Shown here one piece after another: positions 1 through 8,132 of a stretch of DNA of 64,000 nucleotides (position 1 is its first letter; each line of letters starts with the position of its first letter). The position numbers and the translations under genes are program-made. The stretch lies in NCBI GenBank assembly GCA_036010905.1, contig DASCMH010000065.1:62001-126000 (forward strand), given 5' to 3'. The notes below the pieces were generated by a model. That model was not told the origin of the DNA. It did not search any database and worked only from the letters and a program-made list of their open reading frames with translations. The stretch is from SMWD01 sp002729875. Lineage in GTDB: Bacteria; Pseudomonadota; Gammaproteobacteria; Steroidobacterales; GCA-2729495.

Positions 1-1
1 G

Positions 2-601
2 GTCGAAAATGTCGATGAACTGGCTCTTGGTCTTGCCGATTCGCCGTTCGAAATTCTTGGTGAGCCACAGAATTTGTCGTTCACGGATGATATTCGTGCA
101 ATGCAGATCCTTGGGCCCGGCAAGGAGTTACTCTATTTAACTGAATTCAAGAAACAGATTCCGGGACTGGACACACCCATCGCCCGCGGCCCCGTAGATC
201 GCGTCTTTATAGTAATTCTCGGCGGTCCATCTATGACCAGCCTGCAAACCTTTTACAGCAACACGTTCGCTGTTCCTGGCGCAGATCCGGTCGAGTCACG
301 GGTCAAGGGGATGTCGGCTGCTTTCGGTAATTCCTCCGAACACAAATATCCTATTGCAGCACTCCCTCTTGCCGGTCAGACACTGATTGAAGTTGATGAA
401 ATGCCGACGCAGGCCCGAGCCCGCCCCGGTTCGGATGGCTGCTTGCCAGGCGGAATTTCGATCGTCAGTTTCGTTGCCCGCAACAGCAACACGCGTGATG
501 CACTATCTGTCGACAGGGATGAGGCCCCATATCGAAACTTTGAACAGGTAAGCTGTCTTAGAGGATCAGCTGGCGAATTGATCGAAATTCTTCATGCTTG
601 A
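2..601 (+). CDS. VOC/glyoxalase-fold protein, 5'-truncated by window edge
   Basis: The reading frame is open from base 2 to a TGA at 599-601, so the start lies outside the window; a TTG at 74 is probably internal. About 199 residues are visible. Repeated short strand-like segments such as ILGPGKELLYLTEF and LAGQTLIEVDEMP resemble the paired beta-alpha-beta-beta-beta modules of the vicinal oxygen chelate (glyoxalase/bleomycin-resistance) superfamily. I cannot identify the metal ligands or substrate. It ends 27 nt before a TauE-type permease on the same strand, so the two could be cotranscribed. The family call rests on general pattern only. Confidence 0.5.
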   Translation, partial: VENVDELALGLADSPFEILGEPQNLSFTDDIRAMQILGPGKELLYLTEFKKQIPGLDTPIARGPVDRVFIVILGGPSMTSLQTFYSNTFAVPGADPVESRVKGMSAAFGNSSEHKYPIAALPLAGQTLIEVDEMPTQARARPGSDGCLPGGISIVSFVARNSNTRDALSVDRDEAPYRNFEQVSCLRGSAGELIEILHA

Positions 602-628
602 TAACCATACCAGGTCCACTGTTGTCCG

Positions 629-1465
629 GTGAGTTTATTGGACCCGATTGATATCCAATCTTTGCTGCTCTGGCTTGTACCACTACTCGGGCTGACCGGC
701 ATTATTGCGGGCATCCTCGCCGGTTTGCTTGGTGTCGGCGGTGGCATTGTTATCGTACCGGTTCTCTATCATGTGTTCAGCTCGCTGGGCATTGACGCAG
801 AAATCCGCATGCATCTCGCCGTTGGAACTTCACTCGCAACCATCATACCAACCAGCATACGTTCATCACTGGCCCATCACCGCAAGGGTTCATTCGATAT
901 AGCATTATTCCGACTCTGGGTACCAGGTGTTTTTTTCGGCACACTGTTTGGAACCTGGCTTGCTAACCGGGTAGAGTTTTCCGCCCTGACCTCAATTTTT
1001 GCCGTCGTGGCACTGTTTGTTTCAGTGCACATGGGATTTGGCAGACAAGACCTGCGACTTGGGGCGGCACCGCCCACCGGTCCGGGTGCTGCAGGTCTGA
1101 CCGGCCTGATTGGTGCATTATCGGCCATGATGGGCATTGGTGGAGGAACATTAAGCGTGCCGATTATGACTTTATTCGGAATCCCCATTCACCGCGCTGT
1201 CGGTACTGCCGCCGGACTCGGCATGGTCATCGCCGTACCCGGCGTCATCGGCTTTATGATCGGTGGAACTGATGCCACGGGCCTGCCACCGTTCAGTATC
1301 GGTTACGTCAATTGGCTTGGCTTTGGTCTGATTGTCCCGGCAACAATACTTACCGTGCCGCTCGGCACGCATCTGGCACACACCCTTAACCCAATACCAC
1401 TGCGTAAGACATTCGCTTTTTTTCTTGGTCTGACAGCCTTCAGGATGCTTTGGGATGTGTTCTAG
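629..1465 (+). CDS. TauE/SafE family sulfite/anion exporter-type membrane protein
   Basis: A 278-residue inner-membrane protein with about eight hydrophobic segments. The family's internal duplication is visible: a glycine-rich GVGGG motif at residues 35-39 after the first helix, and a second copy GIGGG at 169-173. TauE/SafE proteins export or take up small sulfur or organic anions such as sulfite, sulfoacetate or sulfolactate; the substrate cannot be read here. The GTG start at 629 gives MSLLDPID and lies shortly after the preceding gene, with only a weak Shine-Dalgarno. It is convergent with the ferredoxin gene, with a gap of 14 nt. Confidence 0.8.
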   Translation: MSLLDPIDIQSLLLWLVPLLGLTGIIAGILAGLLGVGGGIVIVPVLYHVFSSLGIDAEIRMHLAVGTSLATIIPTSIRSSLAHHRKGSFDIALFRLWVPGVFFGTLFGTWLANRVEFSALTSIFAVVALFVSVHMGFGRQDLRLGAAPPTGPGAAGLTGLIGALSAMMGIGGGTLSVPIMTLFGIPIHRAVGTAAGLGMVIAVPGVIGFMIGGTDATGLPPFSIGYVNWLGFGLIVPATILTVPLGTHLAHTLNPIPLRKTFAFFLGLTAFRMLWDVF

Positions 1466-1479
1466 ATCAAGACAATCAA

Positions 1480-1800
1480 TCAGTTCTCGTTGTCAGCAGC
1501 ATGAACCTCCAAACCATCAAGCTCGGCATTTACTTTAATCTGACAGGCCAGCCGGCTGTTTGCACGCCGCTCCTGAACCACACCCAGCAACGACTCTTCC
1601 ATCTCGCTCATGACAGGTAATTGGTCAAACCAGTCTTCTGCTATATAGGTATGGCATGTTGCGCAGGCACATGCTCCACCGCATTCTGCGACAATGTCGG
1701 TAATACCGTTATCCATCGCCGCTTCCATCAGGGAATCCCCAACCGGAACGTCTAATTCGTTTCTTTCGCCATTCGAGTCATGGAAGAATATGCGTGGCAT
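1480..1800 (-). CDS. 2Fe-2S ferredoxin (adrenodoxin/putidaredoxin type)
   Basis: A 106-residue soluble electron carrier. The cluster ligands fit C-x5-C-x2-C plus a distant Cys: C40, C46, C49 and C86, with an extra Cys at C44 inside the loop. This spacing and the acidic segment around residues 54-70 match vertebrate-type and Isc-type ferredoxins that pass electrons to cytochromes P450, oxygenases or Fe-S assembly. No isc or P450 genes are adjacent, so the partner is unknown. The gene lies 30 nt downstream of the TPR gene on the same strand and may be the last cistron of the TonB operon. Confidence 0.85.
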   Translation of the reverse strand: MPRIFFHDSNGERNELDVPVGDSLMEAAMDNGITDIVAECGGACACATCHTYIAEDWFDQLPVMSEMEESLLGVVQERRANSRLACQIKVNAELDGLEVHAADNEN

Positions 1801-1830
1801 ACCGGTTGGCAGAAGATCACTCGATTTTAA

Positions 1831-3210
1831 TTATCGATTTCTGGCCAGATCGCGGGCCAGCCGAGCCTGCTTTATCGCATCATTAATGTGTGCTATTCGG
1901 GCTTGCTCACTTTCGATAAATTTGATCCAGTTTCTGGCGCGCTTTTTTATTTTTTTATCTTTTGCAGCCTGTTTGAAAGCTTTTTTCGAATCTTCAAATT
2001 TATCTGTTTCGAACAGGCACATACCCAGCAACTCCTGAGCAATTGCAGTTCGTTTCAAACCGCCTTTTTTCAGACCTGAGCGGGAGGCGGCAATGCAATC
2101 TTCATATCGATCAAGATTAAGATAACTATTAGCCAGCCGGACATCGAGTTCCCCTTCATCCGAAATCTTTGCTGCTTGCTTCAGTGGTTCGATGGCTTTT
2201 TCATACTCGGCAGCCATCTGCCAGGCCTGGGAAAGCAGGCGATAATTGGTTTCATTCTCTTCAACAATACCGTCAGAGAAGCCTTTATCGATGATGCGAG
2301 CAGCTTTATATCCGGCTTCGGCCTGCATCAATAACTGCGCCAATGTCACTATCTCTGCGCTCTTGATGAGCAGACCCTGATCATAAGCTGATTCATAGGC
2401 ACCAAGTTGACGCTGTTCGCGATCCAACTCGCCGTACATACCCGACAACATTGTCCAATATTCTTTTTTCGGCCAGTTAACGACAAGGATCTCGAGAATC
2501 TCTGTAACCTTGGGAATATTGTTTATTTCATAGTAAGCCGCCCTGAGCAGAAGCCACCAACGTTCCTTAACTTCCTTGTCACGCTGGCGAGCGATCTCAA
2601 TCGCTCGTTCAACGGGTGCTATTACATTCTTGTATTGATCGATCTGATAATAAGCAGATCCAAGCATAATGAATGGTTGCGATGGCGGGTTTTCTACGGC
2701 CGCAAGCCAATCCTTAAGAATCTTGATGGCGCCTTTCCAGTCTTCGATCTGAAAATGCAATTGTGCCAGCGTGAAGAGCGTATCGTTCCTATCCCTTTCG
2801 TTAACATCTTCCTGCTCCAGGAGTGATTCAAACGCCCTGATTGCATCCTTATAGCGCTCCTGATTGAAATAAATCACACCATAGATTCGATATAATTGAA
2901 TGGTTTCGGTGGATGAAAGTTTTCTCTTGGCTTTCAATTCATCAAGCACTTCCACTGCACCCAGATAATCATCAGCTTCCATTAATTCCTGGGCTTCAGC
3001 AAACTTTCGATAGACTCTCTCACTAATACCGGAAACTTTTGTTGTTTCTTGCTGCTCCTGCTCATCCTGTGCATGGGCCAAACCTGGCCAGGAGGAGTTA
3101 TCGGTCAAGGGAACAGCAAGCAATAATGCTGCCCCCAGCAATGCATACCACCGGTAAAGGCGCAACCGAAAATTTTGCGCGAGAATAATCATGCCAATAG
3201 CCGGATTCAA
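1831..3210 (-). CDS. Periplasmic tetratricopeptide-repeat protein of the TonB2 cluster
   Basis: A 459-residue protein with an N-terminal hydrophobic signal segment ending near AHAQ at about residue 48. Most of the rest is helical repeats typical of TPR, such as AIRAFESLLEQEDV and the final segment with FEDSKKAFKQAAKD. Proteins of this type close the TtpC/ExbB/ExbD/TonB2 operons of Vibrio and Shewanella and probably assist the complex in the periplasm. The assigned start is TTG at 3210, 12 nt after a GAGGAG inside the end of tonB; an ATG at 3192 is a reasonable alternative and would leave a cleaner signal peptide. The gap to tonB is 9 nt, so cotranscription is likely. Confidence 0.8.
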   Translation of the reverse strand: MNPAIGMIILAQNFRLRLYRWYALLGAALLLAVPLTDNSSWPGLAHAQDEQEQQETTKVSGISERVYRKFAEAQELMEADDYLGAVEVLDELKAKRKLSSTETIQLYRIYGVIYFNQERYKDAIRAFESLLEQEDVNERDRNDTLFTLAQLHFQIEDWKGAIKILKDWLAAVENPPSQPFIMLGSAYYQIDQYKNVIAPVERAIEIARQRDKEVKERWWLLLRAAYYEINNIPKVTEILEILVVNWPKKEYWTMLSGMYGELDREQRQLGAYESAYDQGLLIKSAEIVTLAQLLMQAEAGYKAARIIDKGFSDGIVEENETNYRLLSQAWQMAAEYEKAIEPLKQAAKISDEGELDVRLANSYLNLDRYEDCIAASRSGLKKGGLKRTAIAQELLGMCLFETDKFEDSKKAFKQAAKDKKIKKRARNWIKFIESEQARIAHINDAIKQARLARDLARNR

Positions 3211-3219
3211 ATCCTGACT

Positions 3220-3819
3220 TTACTCCTCAAATTTATAGGTCAGCCGTGTACGAACCCCTGGTGAATCAATCGGTTCCCCGTTGACAACTCGTGGTTTGTA
3301 CTTCCATTTCAATACGGCCTTGACCGAAGAATTTTTGAACACAGAACTTGAACATTCTGTTGCAACTGCGTTAGTGACTTCTCCGGTTTTCAGTACCGTA
3401 AATTCCATATCGCAGTAACCCTCAATCCCGCGGGTTTGCGCACGCCGCGGATACATGGGTTCCACCCGTACAATAGGCAAGTATTCCCCATCTACCGCAA
3501 AATCAGTACCGCCCATCTGCATATTAATGTCTACACTCACCCGTTGCAGGTTTACCTTGGGCGCATTAGGATCCATGGCGTCCATATCGGGCGGCGGCAT
3601 TTCCGGTGGCTTATCTTTAACCTCAGGCGGTTTCGGCGGTTTGCGATCTTTCTGCTCTACGAGTTCTTCAGTCTTGACTCGAATAAAGTCCATCATCCGA
3701 AAATCTACTTTATCACTCAACGCTTCCCTGCCCGTCGCAATCAGGAACTGCATAAGCCACAGCAGCGCAAAAGTAACGATAACCCCAGAAGATATTGAGA
3801 TACCCAGACGCGCAATCAT
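3220..3819 (-). CDS. tonB: Energy transducer TonB (TonB2 type)
   Basis: A 199-residue TonB that links inner-membrane ExbB/ExbD proton flow to outer-membrane TonB-dependent receptors. One transmembrane anchor spans about residues 8-28, a short proline-rich spacer covers residues 60-78, and the C-terminal TonB domain runs from about 115 to 199, with YPRRA at 123-127 and a YKPR element near 174. The spacer is much shorter than in E. coli TonB (239 residues), as is typical of TonB2 proteins. C136 and C156 in the C-terminal domain could form a disulfide. It lies between exbD and the TPR gene. Confidence 0.9.
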   Translation of the reverse strand: MIARLGISISSGVIVTFALLWLMQFLIATGREALSDKVDFRMMDFIRVKTEELVEQKDRKPPKPPEVKDKPPEMPPPDMDAMDPNAPKVNLQRVSVDINMQMGGTDFAVDGEYLPIVRVEPMYPRRAQTRGIEGYCDMEFTVLKTGEVTNAVATECSSSVFKNSSVKAVLKWKYKPRVVNGEPIDSPGVRTRLTYKFEE

Positions 3820-3888
3820 TGAATCATCCTAAAGGCAATCTGTGGCTTCAAAATACGCATGTAATAACTCTGAAAAAACCCATTCAGC

Positions 3889-4293
3889 TCAATTATTCGC
3901 TGCAATCGCTACGGCAACTTTTGCTTCACGTGCCGCATCCATAACTATCATCAGGGTCTTACTATAAGAATCTTTGTCCGCCTGAATGATCAACGAACCT
4001 TCCGGATTTTCCGCGTGCATACGCTCAATCTGACCTCGCACACCCTGAGGTTTGATGCGCTTGCGATCCATCCATATTTCGTTATTGGCGCTGATTGCCA
4101 CAATAATATTGGCATTTTTCTTGTTAACGGCGGTTTTAGCGTCCGGACGTTCTATTTCGATACCGGCTTCTTTAATAAAAGATGCAGTCACGATAAAAAA
4201 GATCAGCATGATAAATACAACATCAAGCATGGGCGTCAGGTTAATACCCTCTTCCTCTTCTGAGTGCTGGCTATCAATTATTGATCTACGCAT
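3889..4293 (-). CDS. exbD: ExbD/TolR family biopolymer transport protein (second copy)
   Basis: A 134-residue single-span protein with a cytoplasmic acidic N-terminus and a periplasmic C-terminal domain. The membrane helix carries LTPMLDVVFIMLIFF, with the proton-conducting Asp at position 24, equivalent to the essential Asp of ExbD and TolR. The helix is almost identical to that of the neighbouring ExbD at 4312-4734, while the periplasmic parts diverge. The gene follows that first exbD by 18 nt. Both are probably subunits of the same ExbB/ExbD/TonB motor, perhaps as a heteromer. Confidence 0.92.
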   Translation of the reverse strand: MRRSIIDSQHSEEEEGINLTPMLDVVFIMLIFFIVTASFIKEAGIEIERPDAKTAVNKKNANIIVAISANNEIWMDRKRIKPQGVRGQIERMHAENPEGSLIIQADKDSYSKTLMIVMDAAREAKVAVAIAANN

Positions 4294-4311
4294 AAACTAA
4301 ACCTGTACTCA

Positions 4312-4734
4312 TTATTCCTGTAGTTCACTGATTGGTATCGGGTTGCGCCAGAAACCGGCCTCGCGAGCGGCATCAATGACACCGACAACAAGCTCTGCCT
4401 TGGCACGCTGGCCGGCGAGCACGGCAATGGTCGCATCCGGATTCTCCGCCTTACGGCGGATAATGTGCGCGCTGACAGCACGAGGGTCAACACTTAATCC
4501 GTCAATCTCAATCACACCGGTGCTGGATATTTTCACAGCAATGGATTTGGATTCAGTCTTGGTCTGTTGTACCGAAGGTGGCTTCATTCCATCGACACCT
4601 AATTCACGCAAAAAAGACGCCGTTACAATAAAAAAGATCAACATAATGAACACGACATCAAGCATAGGCGTCAGATCAATTTCCGCCTCATCCTCTTCCT
4701 GCATCTGGCTGATGCTGTCAACCCGTCTTGTCAT
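4312..4734 (-). CDS. exbD: ExbD/TolR family biopolymer transport protein (first copy)
   Basis: A 140-residue ExbD homologue. An acidic leader (EEDEAEID, residues 13-20) precedes the membrane helix, with the key Asp at position 26 in PMLDVVF. The periplasmic domain is about 95 residues. It follows the short exbB by 59 nt and precedes the second exbD by 18 nt. Two ExbD paralogues next to each other in a TonB2-type operon are known from several gammaproteobacteria. It provides the proton-pathway subunit of the stator complex. Confidence 0.92.
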   Translation of the reverse strand: MTRRVDSISQMQEEDEAEIDLTPMLDVVFIMLIFFIVTASFLRELGVDGMKPPSVQQTKTESKSIAVKISSTGVIEIDGLSVDPRAVSAHIIRRKAENPDATIAVLAGQRAKAELVVGVIDAAREAGFWRNPIPISELQE

Positions 4735-4793
4735 TTACCCCTTAATCCTTTCCGTATCCCTGCTGCAACATGAAGATTCAAATTCAATAACAA

Positions 4794-5321
4794 TTAATGG
4801 TCCATGGTCAATTCTTCTTCAAGAGTCTCTACCTCGGTCTCGACCCGGCGAGTCAGGATCGTCACCAGAAACACCCCCGACAATGCGCCAACCATGCCGG
4901 CCATAGTCGGAATCGTCGCTTTCGACACACCTGACGCCATCGAGCGGGCATTGCCACTACCTGAGAAAGCCATCGCATCAAATACTTCGATCATACCGGT
5001 TACCGTACCCATCAAACCGAGTAACGGACATAGCGCAACCAGGGTTTGCACGACAGGAACAGAAGTGTTCGCCGACATCGAGAATTGCGAGATCAAACCA
5101 TCGCGTATTTGATGCGCATTCCACGAGCTTCGTTCTGAACGACCTTCCCATGTGTCCCGAATTTCAGCCTTGAGATTCTTCAGTACGGTACGAAAATATA
5201 TCATCCGTTCGAAGATCAGCGCCCACATTGCGAAGATGACCCAACCGATTAAGGTCAGAATCGGGCCGCCGAGTTCCATGAAATCTCTTACGGCTACGAA
5301 TGTATTGGAGAACCACTGCAT
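4794..5321 (-). CDS. exbB: MotA/TolQ/ExbB proton channel protein (short ExbB)
   Basis: A 175-residue inner-membrane protein with three predicted helices: about 18-38, then a pair around 88-112 and 138-160. The conserved ExbB/TolQ segment PLLGLMGTVTGMIEVF occupies the second helix and its loop, and GALSGVFLVTIL the third. It forms the pentameric scaffold around ExbD that harvests the proton motive force. Its length matches the ExbB2 subunit of Vibrio-type systems. It stands 32 nt downstream of the long TtpC-like ExbB. Confidence 0.92.
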   Translation of the reverse strand: MQWFSNTFVAVRDFMELGGPILTLIGWVIFAMWALIFERMIYFRTVLKNLKAEIRDTWEGRSERSSWNAHQIRDGLISQFSMSANTSVPVVQTLVALCPLLGLMGTVTGMIEVFDAMAFSGSGNARSMASGVSKATIPTMAGMVGALSGVFLVTILTRRVETEVETLEEELTMDH

Positions 5322-5353
5322 CAGCCTAGCAACACCATAGTCAGCATATCTGT

Positions 5354-6772
5354 TCAGGCCTGTGCCGGTTTTTGGCGGCCTGTCGCATCGTGTGAACGTT
5401 CTTCGGCATGCGTGGCAATAATGCCCGCGCTTTGTTCCTGCAGCACCTGCACAATGCGTCTACTGCGACCACTGACCAGCGTATGCAGCAGGACCATCGG
5501 TATTGCGACCGTCAGCCCAAGCACTGTGGTGACAAGCGCCTGTGAGATACCACCCGCCATAAGCTTCGGATCACCAGTGCCGTACAATGTAATAGCCTGG
5601 AAGGTATTGATCATACCGGTCACTGTTCCAAGCAGCCCCATTAACGGTGCCACTACAGAAATAATCTTCAGGAACAATAGCGCCCGATTCAACGCGGGTG
5701 TCTCTTTAAATATCGCCTCGGAAAGCTTTAATTCAAGCGTTTCAGTATCAGCGCCACGGTTGCCTTCGGCAACACTTAGTACGCGACCGAGCGCATTGTC
5801 CTGGCTGGGCGAATCGCTATTGAGTTGAGCCGTTACCTTGCGGCTGGCCAAACCAAGTACGAACATGCGTTCAAAGGCAATCAGCAAACCGATGCACCCC
5901 AGGGCAATAATCAGGTAACCAACCAGACCACCCTGCTGTACGCGTTCTTTTAAATTTGGTCGAGCGATGAGTGAATTCAACACTCCGCCGAGAGTTGGAT
6001 CAAGACCAAAATGAACCAGTCCGGAACTGGCATTGAACAATTCGGTGGTGCTATTAATGTAACGACCCTGTTCAGGCTGCCTGGGCAATTCAGATACATT
6101 GCCGGTCTGCGGTTCAAACTTCAGGTACTTGCCGTCGGTAATGATATTAAATAAACCAACCCGCACAACTTCCATTTGTTGCTCAGCGCCATCAGCCATG
6201 ATGACATTCGTCGACAACCGGACAATCTTGCCGCTCTCTGTCATTTCACGCTGCAATTCAAACCACAAACGCTCAATTTCATCGAGTGACGGTAATTGGG
6301 CGCTGCCGCCAATCTTCTTCGCCAACGCTTCCAGAAACTTGCCACGATCCGGATACTGAATATTTGTCAAAGAATTATCAAAACGAACCTGCGAGTCACC
6401 GGAAACCTGCTGCATAACGCCAAACAGTTCCTTAAGTGAGCCGAGCCGTTGATTAAGCGTCGCAGTATATTCGGCAATCTGGATATCATTAGCCTCAAAT
6501 TCACTTTCAAGTCGCTGACTGCGTGCTTCTTCCCGGTCTTTCTCACGATTTGCCGCGTTCAATAGTTTTTGCTGTTCAGATTTGGCTTGACTGAACTTCT
6601 GCTCCCGAGCCTTGTACTCTTTACTATCATTAACACGACCCTGTTCAACCTGTCTCAGCAATTCGCTCATCGACATGGCCTGGTTATCTTGTGCAATGCT
6701 GGGCATGGAAAGACTTAAAAGGCCGGCAAGAGTGGCGGCGGCAATCAACGGCCGGATAAATTGGTTGCTCAT
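5354..6772 (-). CDS. TtpC-like MotA/TolQ/ExbB protein with long periplasmic domain
   Basis: A 472-residue protein with a signal peptide (residues 1-28, ending SIAQ), a long charged periplasmic region with coiled-coil character (about 30-125), a membrane helix near 280-300, and a C-terminal ExbB core containing PLMGLLGTVTGMINTFQA. This architecture matches TtpC, the extra component required by the TonB2 complex of Vibrio. It probably couples the ExbB/ExbD motor to a periplasmic or cell-wall partner. The ATG overlaps the stop of the DUF3450 gene by one base (TAATG), indicating translational coupling. Confidence 0.88.
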   Translation of the reverse strand: MSNQFIRPLIAAATLAGLLSLSMPSIAQDNQAMSMSELLRQVEQGRVNDSKEYKAREQKFSQAKSEQQKLLNAANREKDREEARSQRLESEFEANDIQIAEYTATLNQRLGSLKELFGVMQQVSGDSQVRFDNSLTNIQYPDRGKFLEALAKKIGGSAQLPSLDEIERLWFELQREMTESGKIVRLSTNVIMADGAEQQMEVVRVGLFNIITDGKYLKFEPQTGNVSELPRQPEQGRYINSTTELFNASSGLVHFGLDPTLGGVLNSLIARPNLKERVQQGGLVGYLIIALGCIGLLIAFERMFVLGLASRKVTAQLNSDSPSQDNALGRVLSVAEGNRGADTETLELKLSEAIFKETPALNRALLFLKIISVVAPLMGLLGTVTGMINTFQAITLYGTGDPKLMAGGISQALVTTVLGLTVAIPMVLLHTLVSGRSRRIVQVLQEQSAGIIATHAEERSHDATGRQKPAQA

Positions 6773-7548
6773 TAGTTGGCCTCCGGAGCGTGCACAGGCA
6801 ACATGACCAGATCCGGTGCTTTTTGCTTCATGGCAATCTGCAATGCGAACTTGATCTGATTTTTAGAGCTATCGTCAAGTGCTTGCCACTGACGAGCTGA
6901 CTGATCCCATGCACCTGATACCTGGCCATCCTGACTTTGGTAAATCAGCGCAATACGACCGACCCGGAGGAAATCAACTTCCCGGGTACCACCATCAATT
7001 TTAACGGTGTCCTTGTAAGTTTCAATTGTGCGACCGTAGTCATTTTCAATCTGGTAGGCTTCGGTCACCTTGCGGAACTTCTCAGCTACCGTTACATCAT
7101 CACGTTCCATCAGGTCTTCGAGTTTCGCGACGCGTTCCTGTCGCTCATCAAGCAGAAAAGGGACATCGAGGATAACGAACTGAGCCAGACCGTCTATCAT
7201 CTGCGTCATGATCGGTACGATTTGTCGGTTAATAACTTCAACCTGATCAATCGAATTACGTAAATCGTTGATTTTGGCGTTCTGGTTATCTACCTGCAGT
7301 CCCAGCAACGTGTTATAGACTTTAAGTCCATCGATTTCCTTATTGGTGGCCTTGTACTTTTCCTCAAGACTACGGGTCTTCCTAACCACCCCATCGATAC
7401 GTTCCTGCGATTCCTGTGCAAGTCGTGTACGCCCGTTTTGTGTATTTAGAACCTGATCCAGCGACTGGGCAAAACCGGCGCTTGACACAGTAACCATCCC
7501 GGCGGCCAATACAATCAAAATCCACGATTTCCAATTAAATGGACTCAC
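6772..7548 (-). CDS. DUF3450 family periplasmic coiled-coil protein
   Basis: A 258-residue protein with an N-terminal signal segment (residues 8-27, cleavage near SAGFAQS) followed by a long helical, charged region (about 35-110) likely to form a coiled coil. Its position as first gene of a TtpC-ExbB-ExbD-TonB-TPR operon is the standard location of DUF3450 proteins. Their function is not firmly established, but they are thought to belong to the periplasmic side of the TonB2 machinery. The GTG start at 7548 is preceded by a purine-rich AGGGGAT element. Confidence 0.85.
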   Translation of the reverse strand: MSPFNWKSWILIVLAAGMVTVSSAGFAQSLDQVLNTQNGRTRLAQESQERIDGVVRKTRSLEEKYKATNKEIDGLKVYNTLLGLQVDNQNAKINDLRNSIDQVEVINRQIVPIMTQMIDGLAQFVILDVPFLLDERQERVAKLEDLMERDDVTVAEKFRKVTEAYQIENDYGRTIETYKDTVKIDGGTREVDFLRVGRIALIYQSQDGQVSGAWDQSARQWQALDDSSKNQIKFALQIAMKQKAPDLVMLPVHAPEAN

Positions 7549-7587
7549 GAATGATCCCCTTGAAATATATAAAATTAGATGATTTCA

Positions 7588-7624
7588 GAATTCTTAAGTT
7601 TTTGCTATCCGAATTCTTAAGTTT
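7588..7624. repeat. 14-nt direct repeat upstream of the TonB2 operon
   Basis: GAATTCTTAAGTTT occurs at 7588-7601 and again, identical, at 7611-7624, a period of 23 nt. The repeat lies 40-76 nt upstream of the GTG start of the DUF3450 gene. The spacing of about two helical turns suits two copies of a DNA-binding protein on one face of the helix. I do not recognise it as a Fur box. Confidence 0.5.
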
Positions 7625-7924
7625 AGGCTAATTACCATACTGCAAACAAAAAGTATTACTTTCTCAATACTCTACTACACTTACCATTCAAGATGGCAGA
7701 TCCACACACTTCAAACTCGTAAGATTATCATACCTTCCGGTTGCCATTCTCTACCATTCAGGAATGTTTATAAACAATTTCTCCCATGAATACTGTATCA
7801 GTCATAAAAAACGTACCGTCAGACCTTTGTCTGTGCGACAATTTTACGTTTAGCAAACTTCGATGCCCTGCTGGCGGATGTTCGCGAACTGGGAAATGGG
7901 CGATCGCACGGCTGACCGGGTGAC

Positions 7925-7968
7925 ACCTCAAACTGACCCCGCTTACCAACAGGTTGCGAGGTTTTTTT
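7925..7968 (+). terminator. Intrinsic terminator in the leuA leader
   Basis: ACCTC (7925-7929) pairs with GAGGT (7958-7962), and an inner AAACTG pairs with CAGGTT with one mismatch and a two-base bulge. A run of seven T follows (7962-7968). It points towards leuA, whose start is 164 nt further on. It is either an attenuator for the leu operon or the end of a short upstream transcript. Confidence 0.6.
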
Positions 7969-8005
7969 GCCGATTTCCAGGGCCATTTAAGCTTTGATAA
8001 CCGGG

Positions 8006-8052
8006 ATCGGTGAAACCGGGCACTCCATCAGGAGCATATGCCCGGAACCGAT
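8006..8052 (+). promoter_or_regulatory. Strong stacked stem-loop in the leuA 5' leader
   Basis: Three nested helices can be drawn: ATCGGT with ACCGAT (8006-8011/8047-8052), CCGGGCA with TGCCCGG (8016-8022/8039-8045), and CTCC with GGAG (8023-8026/8031-8034) closed by an ATCA loop, with a four-base bulge on the 3' side. A second hairpin, CGGGTCC/GGACCCG, follows at 8090-8105, just before the Shine-Dalgarno. I do not recognise a known riboswitch. A translational or processing role is an inference. Confidence 0.4.
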
Positions 8053-8132
8053 TGTTGATGAACCGCCAGTGGGTGGAGTAATTTGTCTGCGGGTCCCCGG
8101 ACCCGGACTGATATTAGATAGGGAGGCAAGCA

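Larger units (their letters stand above)
7549..8132. promoter_or_regulatory. Divergent regulatory region between the TonB2 operon and leuA
   Basis: This stretch of 584 nt holds no convincing gene. The left part is AT-rich and carries a 14-nt direct repeat (7588-7624) in front of the TonB2 operon. A TATAAA at 7769-7774 is a possible -10 element facing leuA, without a good -35. A short open frame at 7786-7923 ends next to a terminator hairpin (7925-7968). The last 130 nt before leuA form strong secondary structure (8006-8052 and 8090-8105). A GGGAGG Shine-Dalgarno lies at 8121-8126, 6 nt before the leuA ATG. Confidence 0.5.

Noticed and set aside
7549..7780. Fur box in front of the TonB2 operon
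   Set aside because: No sequence close to the GATAATGATAATCATTATC-type consensus is seen; only the GAATTCTTAAGTTT repeat.
7860..7968. 6S RNA or another known small RNA ending at the terminator before leuA
   Set aside because: The phrase GGATGTTCGC recalls 6S RNA, but the remaining length is too short and the closing stem is absent.
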